64,000 nt of DNA from Flammeovirga sp. OC4 (GTDB lineage: Bacteria > Bacteroidota > Bacteroidia > Cytophagales > Flammeovirgaceae). Location: NCBI RefSeq assembly GCF_000812565.1, contig NZ_JTAM01000023.1, positions 61,501-125,500 on the forward strand, written 5' to 3'. Position 1 is the first letter of the stretch. Each line of letters opens with the position of its first letter. A model generated the notes under the pieces. The model saw only the letters and a list, made by a program, of their open reading frames with translations, was not told where the DNA came from and did not search any database. Below are positions 17,729-25,297 of this stretch, one piece after another. The translations under genes and the position numbers were made by a program.

Positions 17729-19414
17729 TCAAAAATTCCAAATACTCTTCATTTTTAAATCGTATGAACATAAACAGTTTAAAAATGAAGAGTTTTTTAT
17801 TTTCAACCATTTATTGCGTCGATATAAATAAGCATAAAGAAGAACTATGAGTTGTTCTCCCCTTAATAGAAATCCGGACTTTAATAACTTTATCAGATTG
17901 TAAGATATAGTAAATAGTAGCATTTCTATATTTACATTATCTTTTCCTCTTAGAAGAAAGGAATCTAATTTCAAGTTCTTTTTTAGATGGCCAAAAACGG
18001 TTTCAATATCATGTCCTCTCATTTTACTTTTCTTTTTCCCTTCTTCCGTTTTTAAAAAGTGAGTGGCTTTTGCTCGTAATCTATTTGCATTTTCTGATAT
18101 CATTATTTTCCTATACTCAGCTGTCGTACATTTATTTTTTAAAGGGCAAGTATTACATTTTTTACACCTGTATTCTTGTATGATGTTTTTATAGCCATTT
18201 TTATGAATTTTGATACGTTGACCGTACCACTCTAACTTTTGATCATTGGGGCATAAATAATAATCACCATCCTCGTAATAGGGCATATTTTTCGCGATAA
18301 ATTGATTCTTTTTATAAGCCTCTTTTGTCTGTTGGTAATAACCTGGAAACTTCACATAAGGTATTATTTTACGCTGCTCCATCCAAGTAAAAGTTCTTTC
18401 TGAGCCATAGCCACCATCCGCTACGATATGTTTCAATGTACCTTTCCCATACCATTCTTCATATTTTGCAACATGAGGTATAAAGGCCTTCTGATCACTT
18501 GAAGTTTGATGTAAAGTTACTCCTGTAATAAAACCTTTACTTGTCCCTACTTGCACGTTGTATCCATTAGCATACTCTCTATTTTTCATGCGCATATACG
18601 TTGCATCAGTATCTGTTTTAGAATAGGAATTACGTGAGTCTAATGTTTGAAGCTGTTGTTCATATCCATTTAATTGATCTGCTTTTCTTATAATATTGCG
18701 GCATTGAGTCTTTTGTTTTTTCGTTACCCTGTCGTTGCCCCTTTTGGAAAGTTGTTCATCAATTTTATGAGCAATTTCTTTGATTTTGTTACTATCTGAA
18801 CAAGAAGTCTCAGATGGAATATCTAATACCTCATTTTGATGAATCGATTCTTTTTCTAAATTTTCAAGAGTATGAATATATTCTTGCACTTTTGTTCGTA
18901 CCTGTTGGGAATATCTCTCTGCATTCTTTTTAAATACTGTTTTATACTTATTGGCATTAGCATTAATTAGGGTGCCATCTAAAACATATTCTTCTAAATT
19001 CACTAATTCATGCTTTGCTAAATTCAAGACTAAATTAACATGTATATCTTCCAAAACATCTTTTAGATATTTACTCCGAAACCTAGAAATGGTAGCATGA
19101 TCCGGTGTTTCACCAGAAAGGAGCCACATACATGGTATTGATTCTTTGGCTAGTTTCTCAAGCTCATGACTAGATCTATACGGGGTAGTGTAACTATAAA
19201 GAAGAAGTTTCAAAATTAGTTTTGGATGATAAGCAGGACGACCTCCTTCATTTGAAGGTTTATTTAAAAAATACTTACCTACTAAATTCATTGGTAAGCC
19301 TTCTACAAAGGAGTCAATTGCTCTGCATATATGATCTTGAGGTATTAAGCTATCCAATTGAGTTGGAAAAATACTTAGTTGATTTTTAGGAATTTCTTTG
19401 AACTTTGGGAGCAT
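17729..19414 (-). CDS. IS1182-family DDE transposase
   Basis: The product is 561 aa, full length. The N-terminus (LPKFKEIPKNQLSIFPTQLD) and helical DNA-binding region (GGRPAYHPKLILKLLLYSY, HATISRFRSKYL) are typical of the family. Catalytic acids are placed at EYVLDGTLINANANKYKT, IVADGGYGSERTF and GHDIETVFGHLKKN. A Cys cluster (YRCKKCNTCPLKNKC) is present between the last two. The frame is intact, so the element is probably functional. The start lies 56 bp inside the right inverted repeat. Confidence 0.93.
   Translation of the reverse strand: MLPKFKEIPKNQLSIFPTQLDSLIPQDHICRAIDSFVEGLPMNLVGKYFLNKPSNEGGRPAYHPKLILKLLLYSYTTPYRSSHELEKLAKESIPCMWLLSGETPDHATISRFRSKYLKDVLEDIHVNLVLNLAKHELVNLEEYVLDGTLINANANKYKTVFKKNAERYSQQVRTKVQEYIHTLENLEKESIHQNEVLDIPSETSCSDSNKIKEIAHKIDEQLSKRGNDRVTKKQKTQCRNIIRKADQLNGYEQQLQTLDSRNSYSKTDTDATYMRMKNREYANGYNVQVGTSKGFITGVTLHQTSSDQKAFIPHVAKYEEWYGKGTLKHIVADGGYGSERTFTWMEQRKIIPYVKFPGYYQQTKEAYKKNQFIAKNMPYYEDGDYYLCPNDQKLEWYGQRIKIHKNGYKNIIQEYRCKKCNTCPLKNKCTTAEYRKIMISENANRLRAKATHFLKTEEGKKKSKMRGHDIETVFGHLKKNLKLDSFLLRGKDNVNIEMLLFTISYNLIKLLKSGFLLRGEQLIVLLYAYLYRRNKWLKIKNSSFLNCLCSYDLKMKSIWNF
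17744..17798. terminator. long hairpin inside the 3' end of the IS element
   Basis: ACTCTTCATTTTTAAA (17744-17759) pairs perfectly with TTTAAAAATGAAGAGT (17778-17793), followed on the plus strand by a T-run (17793-17798). It lies within the last codons of the transposase and would stop plus-strand transcripts entering from the DTW gene. Confidence 0.6.
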
Positions 19415-19529
19415 AGTAAATAATCATTATGTTATAAGTTAAACATAATGATTATTTATTCAAATCTTAGTTTTGCGACAGCCCCTAAGTAAAGCCTACA
19501 ACTTAATAGTGAGATAAAAATTGGTTTAT

Positions 19530-20219
19530 TTATATACTTATTTCATAAGACGGTTTTGTAATTTGAAAACCTGAAATCTTGTTTATTTCAAGAGCCTCTT
19601 TCAACCGTTCAGAAATAAGTATTTTTCCATACAAATATCTTAATGTAAACAAGTCTAAATTATGATCAAAATTATCAACTAGTTTCAATCTATCTGGGAC
19701 AATATTTTTAAATGATTCAAGTTCCTTATCCTTTATTACTAAATCATCATGCGAGTTTATCTCAATTGGTGTTTTTTCATAATCCCAATTTGGCAATTCC
19801 CAAGGTGGAATTCTTAATGTTGAAAAGCTAGATTTTGTAAAGTCAATAAAGGTACTATGACTTTCCTGTAAGTGAAATAAAAAATAGTTTTCCTTTACAT
19901 CGCTACCATATTTTAATAAAGTAGCCTCAAAAAATGCATGCTTTGGTAGATTGAATTTTGTCATTAAAGCCTTAAGCTTACTATTTACCAAAAAGCTATA
20001 GCTATTGAATAATGCACTACTCACTATATCTGTTAAGTTGGAACCTTTACCTAACATCACTGAATTTAAGTCGGGAATAACTTTTGGAGCTTTTAAGATT
20101 GGTAAATTCGAGACAGAATCAATCTTTTTAAACTTATAATTGTTACTCATACCATCTGTTTGAGGGTATGTATTCCCAATTTCATCTCCAGTAGAATCTT
20201 CTAATATATAATACTTCAT
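19530..20219 (-). CDS. Imm11-like (DUF1629) immunity protein
   Basis: The product is 229 aa, soluble, with no export signal. The opening MKYYILEDSTGDEIGN and the later pattern (LFHLQESHSTFIDFTKSSF, then LRYLYGKILISERLKEALE) resemble Imm11/DUF1629 immunity proteins, which bind and neutralise polymorphic nuclease toxins. The recognition is from sequence feel, so confidence is moderate. The ATG lies one base after the stop of a 35-codon ORF, the tight spacing usual between a toxin and its immunity gene, but no toxin gene is present. The IS1182 element lies 44 bp past its stop codon. Confidence 0.5.
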   Translation of the reverse strand: MKYYILEDSTGDEIGNTYPQTDGMSNNYKFKKIDSVSNLPILKAPKVIPDLNSVMLGKGSNLTDIVSSALFNSYSFLVNSKLKALMTKFNLPKHAFFEATLLKYGSDVKENYFLFHLQESHSTFIDFTKSSFSTLRIPPWELPNWDYEKTPIEINSHDDLVIKDKELESFKNIVPDRLKLVDNFDHNLDLFTLRYLYGKILISERLKEALEINKISGFQITKPSYEISI

Positions 20220-20220
20220 T

Positions 20221-20328
20221 TCATAAAAAGTTTACCTTAATTTTCTGACCATGATCAGTTGTTGCTTTAGTAACTTTTGGTACATCCAGTAACCTTTTTT
20301 CTCTATAATATTTCTTTTGCTTCTTCAT
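20221..20328 (-). CDS. 35-codon ORF directly before the immunity gene, possible toxin tail
   Basis: The ORF reads MKKQKKYYREKRLLDVPKVT then KATTDHGQKIKVNFL and stops one base before the immunity start. It is basic. A TAA stands two codons upstream of its ATG, so it cannot be joined to a longer frame. It may be the last codons of a deleted polymorphic toxin or a translational-coupling leader. Confidence 0.35.
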   Translation of the reverse strand: MKKQKKYYREKRLLDVPKVTKATTDHGQKIKVNFL

Positions 20329-20367
20329 AAGTTATCAACTTTTCAATTGAACAATTCTAAGTGACGT

Positions 20368-20958
20368 CTATGGCTTAATACTGAGATTAGCAGGATTATA
20401 TACTTTTTTTTCAAGTAGATCTATTTCATTCAAAATAGATTTAATATATGGATAATCATATAACATATTAATCTCTGATTTAGGAAATTTAATTTCACTC
20501 ATGGTGAATCCATTTCTCAGAAGTTTTTTATCGATATTATTCTTTTTCATCAAAATATAAAGTGTCCTCACCTCTACTCTCCTAGAATTGCTTTTATCTT
20601 TATCTAAAAAATTTTCAGGCACAATAGAAGTTCCAATATTAGGATAATTTTCAATCCACTGTTTTTTTACGTTGAGCCAATAGATTAGAGCAAATGATTC
20701 AAAGCTCTTAGTCTCATTTATTTCAAAACATAAATCTTTAAATAAAGAATCTATTTGTGAACTAATTGATATATCTATTATTATTGAATCGGAAGGTACA
20801 ATAGCTAATAGCTTTGGATTTTCATTAAAGATTTTTCTTGATAGGAAATCCATCTTTTCCATCTGACTTTTTAATATTTCATCAGGGCATGTTTCTGTTT
20901 TATTACATCCAAAAAATATAAATAAAACAAATAGGTTGATAAATACTCTTATCATCAT
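20368..20958 (-). CDS. unknown lipoprotein (196 aa)
   Basis: The product starts with a lipoprotein signal peptide (MMIRVFINLFVLFIFFGC, lipobox Cys at residue 18) followed by a hydrophilic, helix-rich mature domain containing a second early Cys (ETCPDEIL). No family is recognised. It lies on the same strand 39 bp upstream of the small ORF and immunity gene, so it may be the first gene of that unit; some immunity clusters include lipoproteins, but this is only contextual. Confidence 0.6.
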   Translation of the reverse strand: MMIRVFINLFVLFIFFGCNKTETCPDEILKSQMEKMDFLSRKIFNENPKLLAIVPSDSIIIDISISSQIDSLFKDLCFEINETKSFESFALIYWLNVKKQWIENYPNIGTSIVPENFLDKDKSNSRRVEVRTLYILMKKNNIDKKLLRNGFTMSEIKFPKSEINMLYDYPYIKSILNEIDLLEKKVYNPANLSIKP

Positions 20959-21673
20959 TTTGATTCTAATTTCTTAGCTTTCATAAGTTGAAAACCTAAC
21001 CAATTATGGACTTAATAATAACGCAAAGTGATATAAGTTGAGAGTTGCAATGGTTTGCTTAGACTTCAATTTGAGACCTCTATTGTAAAAATCAAAATTA
21101 GTAGTATTATTTCCAACTATAAATTGATTTGTACCCATCTTGATTAAGTAGACAGACCCTATTTTTATTCAACAAAATTCCATAACTATTCTCAATACCT
21201 AAAAGAAACGATCTGATTTATTAAAAAATCAATCAAAAAGTTAAGATGCTAAAGGTAGAAAGGAATTAATAGTTTGACTTTGAATTATCTATACATTTTA
21301 TCGTTAAATACATTGTTATAAAAACATAATACAGTGTTACAAATATGCTTCTTAAGTGTCAGTATATTGGGTCGTTACTTTATAAGTAATTAAAATAACT
21401 CAATGTAGGCGGAGATAAAGCATTATCATAACCTCCTATTTAAATCAAAAACATTGTTGCAATTAAGTATTTGAAGAGCTGAGCTTGAATAAGTTGGATG
21501 ATCTTTTTGAGAACAACCAAGGTAGCATTTAGGAGCAGGGCGATGGTAATAAATGCTCTTCTCTTACTTGGGAAATAAAAAGGAAGTCCAGAAAATCCGA
21601 GTTTAATGATACAACTACTTAATAAGTTGGTGCTAAATTTTCGAAGCACTTAACTACCTAATTATAAATAAAT
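20959..21673. other. gap with no convincing gene
   Basis: The sequence is AT-rich. A 69-codon reverse ORF (21440-21649) of hydrophobic composition lacks any family signal and was not called. The promoter of the lipoprotein at 21674 probably lies near 21600-21670. Confidence 0.35.
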
Positions 21674-21838
21674 ATGAAAAAGATCTTAATTGTTGTTGGA
21701 ATAATTTCAGTGGGTTTTACATCTTGTTCTCAATGTGACTCAGTAGTATGTTCTATGTGTTATGAAGAGTTAGGGGACTGTGCAAGTGAACCTGCTCACA
21801 AGGAGTTTTGCCCAAATCGAGAGTCTGAAACATACTAA
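21674..21838 (+). CDS. small Cys-rich lipoprotein (54 aa)
   Basis: This short gene encodes a lipoprotein signal peptide (MKKILIVVGIISVGFTSC, Cys18) and a 36-residue mature part with six further cysteines (21, 26, 29, 36, 46 and the lipid Cys excluded gives CDSVVCSMCYEELGDC spacing). The arrangement resembles a small disulfide-rich or metal-binding knot on the membrane surface. No family is recognised. A strong hairpin terminator follows at 21901. It is similar in style, though not in sequence, to the peptide at 230-400. Confidence 0.65.
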   Translation: MKKILIVVGIISVGFTSCSQCDSVVCSMCYEELGDCASEPAHKEFCPNRESETY

Positions 21839-21900
21839 AATTTAAAATACAGTTGTAAAGGTTTTAGTATTTAAATACTGCCTACAACATTATAAAATAG

Positions 21901-21937
21901 AGCTCTCATTGACTTAATAAAACAGTCAATGAGAGCT
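21901..21937. terminator. bidirectional terminator between lipoprotein and OYE gene
   Basis: AGCTCTCATTGACT (21901-21914) pairs perfectly with AGTCAATGAGAGCT (21924-21937) around a 9-nt loop. It lies between convergent stop codons. Confidence 0.85.
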
Positions 21938-21969
21938 TAGGAAAAATTGGTCTGCCAAAAAGTTTATGA

Positions 21970-23049
21970 TTATTGAACTACAGCTACTTCGTAATCTGTA
22001 TATCCTTTTTCACCTGGAGTATAGAAAGTGTCAAAGTCTGGAGTAGCGATCTCAAGATCTTCTTTCATTCTTTCTACCAAATCAGGATTAGAAATAAAGG
22101 GTCTTCCAAAAGCTACTAGATCACCTTCTTCGGCTTCTAATATCGCTTCCGCTTTTTCTTTGTCCAATCCACCACTTGCAATAAAGGTGTTTTTAAAAGC
22201 TGACTTCAATTTTTGTTTGATCGATTTTGGTACTTCAGGAGCTCCCATGCCACTATGATCTACAATATGAAGATAGACCAAGTCCAAAGCATTAAGGGCA
22301 TCAATAAGTGCTAGATATTGTTCATCAATTCCATCAAAAGGAGCTAAATCATTGAAGACACCATAAGGAGAAATTCTAATTCCTACTTTATCTGCACCAA
22401 TAGCTTCCACTACCGCTTGTGCTACCTCAATCGCAAAACGATTTCTTTTCTCTGCGGTTCCACCATATTCATCAGTTCTTTGATTAGAAATTGGGCTTAA
22501 AAACTGATTGATCAAATAACCATTTGCAGCATGCAACTCCACACCATCCATACCGCTTTGGATTGCATTTTTAGCGGCATTTACGAACTCTTGAATAGCT
22601 TCTTTGATGTCTTCTAAAGTCATTTCTTGAGGTACAGGATAAGGTTGATTACCTTCTGCATCTGTATACATCTCACCGCTCATCGCAATAGCAGAAGGTG
22701 CTACTACTCTAGCATCATCAGTCATATTTAAAGGATGAGAAACACGACCAGTATGCATGAGTTGCATAAAAATCTTTCCACCTTTTTCGTGTACTGCAGA
22801 AGTTACTTTTTTCCACCCGTCCACTTGTTCTGATGAGTAAATACCCGGAATTCGTGCATACCCCAAACCATTTTTTGAGGGTGCGGTACCTTCAGTAATG
22901 ATCAAACCTGCCGATGCTCTTTGGGCATAGTACTCTGCCATTAGGTCAGTAGGAATATTGTTTTCTGCTCTACAACGTGTCATTGGAGCCATCACAATGC
23001 TGTTTTGTAATGATATTGGGCCTAGAGAATAAGATGAAAATAGTTTCAT
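21970..23049 (-). CDS. Old Yellow Enzyme family NADH:flavin oxidoreductase
   Basis: The product is 359 aa, the standard OYE length, cytoplasmic. FMN-barrel signatures are clear: NSIVMAPMTRCRAENNIPTD at the N-terminus, the substrate/flavin motif VELHAANGYLINQFLSP near residue 180, and VAFGRPFISNPDLVERM near residue 315. The family reduces activated alkenes such as enones, quinones or nitro compounds with NAD(P)H through FMN. It is a single gene, divergent from the GH43 at 23309. No link to polysaccharide use is evident; a role in stress or xenobiotic reduction is the usual assumption. Confidence 0.93.
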   Translation of the reverse strand: MKLFSSYSLGPISLQNSIVMAPMTRCRAENNIPTDLMAEYYAQRASAGLIITEGTAPSKNGLGYARIPGIYSSEQVDGWKKVTSAVHEKGGKIFMQLMHTGRVSHPLNMTDDARVVAPSAIAMSGEMYTDAEGNQPYPVPQEMTLEDIKEAIQEFVNAAKNAIQSGMDGVELHAANGYLINQFLSPISNQRTDEYGGTAEKRNRFAIEVAQAVVEAIGADKVGIRISPYGVFNDLAPFDGIDEQYLALIDALNALDLVYLHIVDHSGMGAPEVPKSIKQKLKSAFKNTFIASGGLDKEKAEAILEAEEGDLVAFGRPFISNPDLVERMKEDLEIATPDFDTFYTPGEKGYTDYEVAVVQ

Positions 23050-23308
23050 GTTTACAATGTTCGTTTTTACATATATTGTTACAACAAATATAGTTTAATA
23101 TTATTATTTTAAAAATGAAAAAGGATCAATTCATAAATAATTCATCTTTACGAAGTAGTCAATCCTACAGAAGACAGGCATAAAGATTTTTATGAGATTG
23201 AACCCTAAAAATTCTCCCCCTTTTTTGATCATAATAATTATCGGTTGTACTTTTTTAATAGAACTACCTTTAGAGTATCAATAAATAACTTTTTAAATAA
23301 TACAAAGT

Positions 23309-24928
23309 ATGAAGCTAAAAGCATTTTTTCCCTTTTTATTAATTATTACAGCCTACTTCCATGTATGGGGGCAAGAACCTCCACAAACTTTTAAAAACCC
23401 GATCATCAGTGGTTATCACCCTGACCCTTCTATCTGTAGAGTAGGCGACGATTACTACCTTGTCAATTCCTCATTTGTTTGGTTTCCTGGACTTCCTATC
23501 TATCACAGTAAAGATCTAGTGAACTGGGAACAGATTGGGAATGCAGTTACTAATCCTGAGAGTGTCAATTTTGATGGTTTAAAAGACAGGTTAGGTCTTT
23601 TTGCACCTACCATTCGTCATCATGAGGGTGTTTTTTATATTATCAATACATGTGTAGGATGTAAAATGAATTTTTATATCACTGCTGAAAATCCAGCGGG
23701 ACCATGGTCTGATCCTATATGGCTTCCGCAAGCAACAGGAATTGATCCTTCTCTTTTTTGGGATGATGATGGAAAGGTTTATTATACAGGAACTGGGCCT
23801 GTTAAAGAAAAGCAATGGGCTACACAAACTGTGGTTTACAATCAAGAAATTGACCTGACTACGCATCAATTAATTGGTGAAAGGCATGAACTAACTAATG
23901 GTCATGCAAATAATGCCTCATATACAGAAGGACCTCATATCTATAAAATCAATGGACAATACCTTTTATTGGTTTCTGAAGGAGGTACTGAAGAAAATCA
24001 CGCAATGTCGGTACATCATAGTGACAACATCAACGGGCCTTATGTTGCGGATATCGTCAATCCGGTGCTCACACACAGACATTTAGGAAAAAACTACCCT
24101 ACGTATGCCATTGGTCATGGTGATTTGGTTCAAACCCAAAATGGCGAATGGTGGGCCGTTATGCTTGGTAAAAGATGGAAAAATGGCATCACAACGTTAG
24201 CCAGAGAAACATTTTTGGCAAAGGTAGATTTTGAAGGGCAGACACCTATTTTCAATAAAGGAAAAGGAGTTGTTCTTTCGGAACAGCAACGTCCTGATTT
24301 ACCTTGGACGCCTGTTCCAGCATTACCTGTTATCGATCAATTTGATAAAGAGCAATTAGCCTTTAAATGGTGCACCATCCGAACACCTAAGTCCCCATTT
24401 TATGAATTAGAAAATGGCACATTAAAAGTAAAACTAAGAAAAGAGGTGATGAATAGTAAGACCAATTCATCTATTTTGATTCAAAGATTAGTAGATCATG
24501 ATTTTGAAGCTTCTACTCATTTATCGTTTAAAACATCTAAACCAAATGAGCATGCAGGCCTTACTATCTACCGCACCAACGAGAATCACTTTAAGCTGAT
24601 GAAAGAGAAAAATTCGATAGTACTGATTGAAACTTTCAAAGGAATAGACAAAGAAATTGCCCGTATTCCTTACAAGCAAAAAGAGATTATTTTTAAGGCA
24701 GTAGCCAAAGATATGATGGTACAGTTTTACTATGGAAATTCTACTTCAGAAATGCATCCTATTGGTGATAAAAGAAGTTTGATCATCATCGCAGATGAAC
24801 AGGGAAATGCCAAATTTAATGGCGCTGGAATTGGTGTTTATGCTACAAGCAACGGCGTCGATTCTAAGAATGAAGCCGTCTACGATTGGTTCTCATTAGA
24901 AGGTTTAAAAACAAATACTGAATGGTAA
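23309..24928 (+). CDS. GH43 beta-xylosidase/arabinofuranosidase-like glycosidase
   Basis: The product is 539 aa with a signal peptide ending HVWGQ. The propeller has the catalytic triad Asp39 (GYHPDPSICRVGDDYYLVNS), Asp146 (GIDPSLFWDDDG) and Glu207 (YTEGPHIYKING). The C-terminal 200 residues form a concanavalin-like sandwich as in two-domain GH43 enzymes. Family activity is release of terminal xylose or arabinose; the algal substrate here is unknown, and related enzymes can act on galactans. It stands alone, followed by a strong terminator, and precedes the GH3 operon on the same strand. Confidence 0.9.
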   Translation: MKLKAFFPFLLIITAYFHVWGQEPPQTFKNPIISGYHPDPSICRVGDDYYLVNSSFVWFPGLPIYHSKDLVNWEQIGNAVTNPESVNFDGLKDRLGLFAPTIRHHEGVFYIINTCVGCKMNFYITAENPAGPWSDPIWLPQATGIDPSLFWDDDGKVYYTGTGPVKEKQWATQTVVYNQEIDLTTHQLIGERHELTNGHANNASYTEGPHIYKINGQYLLLVSEGGTEENHAMSVHHSDNINGPYVADIVNPVLTHRHLGKNYPTYAIGHGDLVQTQNGEWWAVMLGKRWKNGITTLARETFLAKVDFEGQTPIFNKGKGVVLSEQQRPDLPWTPVPALPVIDQFDKEQLAFKWCTIRTPKSPFYELENGTLKVKLRKEVMNSKTNSSILIQRLVDHDFEASTHLSFKTSKPNEHAGLTIYRTNENHFKLMKEKNSIVLIETFKGIDKEIARIPYKQKEIIFKAVAKDMMVQFYYGNSTSEMHPIGDKRSLIIIADEQGNAKFNGAGIGVYATSNGVDSKNEAVYDWFSLEGLKTNTEW

Positions 24929-24987
24929 AAATGGTCGTTTGACCGGCGATGGTTTCGTGTAATTAACCTACAACAATTAGCTGTTTT

Positions 24988-25020
24988 AAGGGCGTTGCTT
25001 TGCGACGTCCTTTTTATTTT
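24988..25020 (+). terminator. rho-independent terminator after GH43
   Basis: AAGGGCGTTGC and GCGACGTCCTT (24988-25012) form an 11-bp stem with two G-T pairs and a TTT loop, followed by TTTTATTTT. It separates the GH43 gene from the GH3 operon. Confidence 0.88.
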
Positions 25021-25139
25021 GAAGCATTAAAAATAGATATTAATTGAACATATACGTAGCATCTACCGAAAAACACTGCAATGATTCAGTATTAAAAAAA
25101 TGAGATTTTAGGGCTTATACCTTCAAAAACAGGATAAAT

Positions 25140-25170
25140 CCCCCACTTCTACTTGCATCTTTTTCAACCC
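25140..25170 (+). promoter_or_regulatory. C-rich operator-like motif, site G (weak)
   Basis: CCCCC (25140-25144) and TTTTTCAACCC (25160-25170) lie about one motif length apart, just upstream of site A. TTTTTCAACCC recurs at 52381-52391. It is less similar to sites A to C and may be a second, lower-affinity site. Confidence 0.3.
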
Positions 25171-25202
25171 TTAACAATGGACTTTTACTGTACAACAAAT
25201 CT

Positions 25203-25260
25203 CCCCCCTCTATTTGCGTAAAATATACACCCCGTAGACACCGTCAATCTAGTATTTTTG
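25203..25260 (+). promoter_or_regulatory. operator-like motif (site A) and -7 promoter element of the GH3 operon
   Basis: The motif runs 25205-25233: CCCC, TATTTGCGTAAAAT, then ACACCCC. TATTTTTG at 25253-25260 fits the Bacteroidota -7 consensus TAnnTTTG and lies 37 bp before the GH3 start codon. No -33 TTG is seen; the motif occupies that position, as expected for an activator site. Confidence 0.5.
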
Positions 25261-25297
25261 AAAACACAACGGCGAAACTTTTTAAAATGGTAGTGAA

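Larger units (their letters stand above)
17711..19485 (-). mobile_element. complete IS1182-family insertion sequence (1775 bp)
   Basis: The element is bounded by perfect 16-bp terminal inverted repeats: GGGGCTGTCGCAAAAC at 17711-17726 and its reverse complement at 19470-19485. It contains one intact transposase gene. Flanking bases (AGATTT left, TAAGTA right) show no obvious target duplication. Intact ends and coding frame suggest recent insertion and possible activity. Confidence 0.9.

Noticed and set aside
17702..19495. Target-site duplication for the IS1182 element
   Set aside because: No matching direct repeat is visible immediately outside the two inverted repeats.
21440..21649. 69-codon reverse-strand ORF with hydrophobic stretches
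   Set aside because: No signal peptide layout, no family match, and an isolated position; likely chance or an unidentifiable remnant.
23203..23220. CCC and CCCCC blocks upstream of the GH43 gene as another operator copy
   Set aside because: Block spacing is 13 bp instead of about 25 and the core does not match sites A to C.
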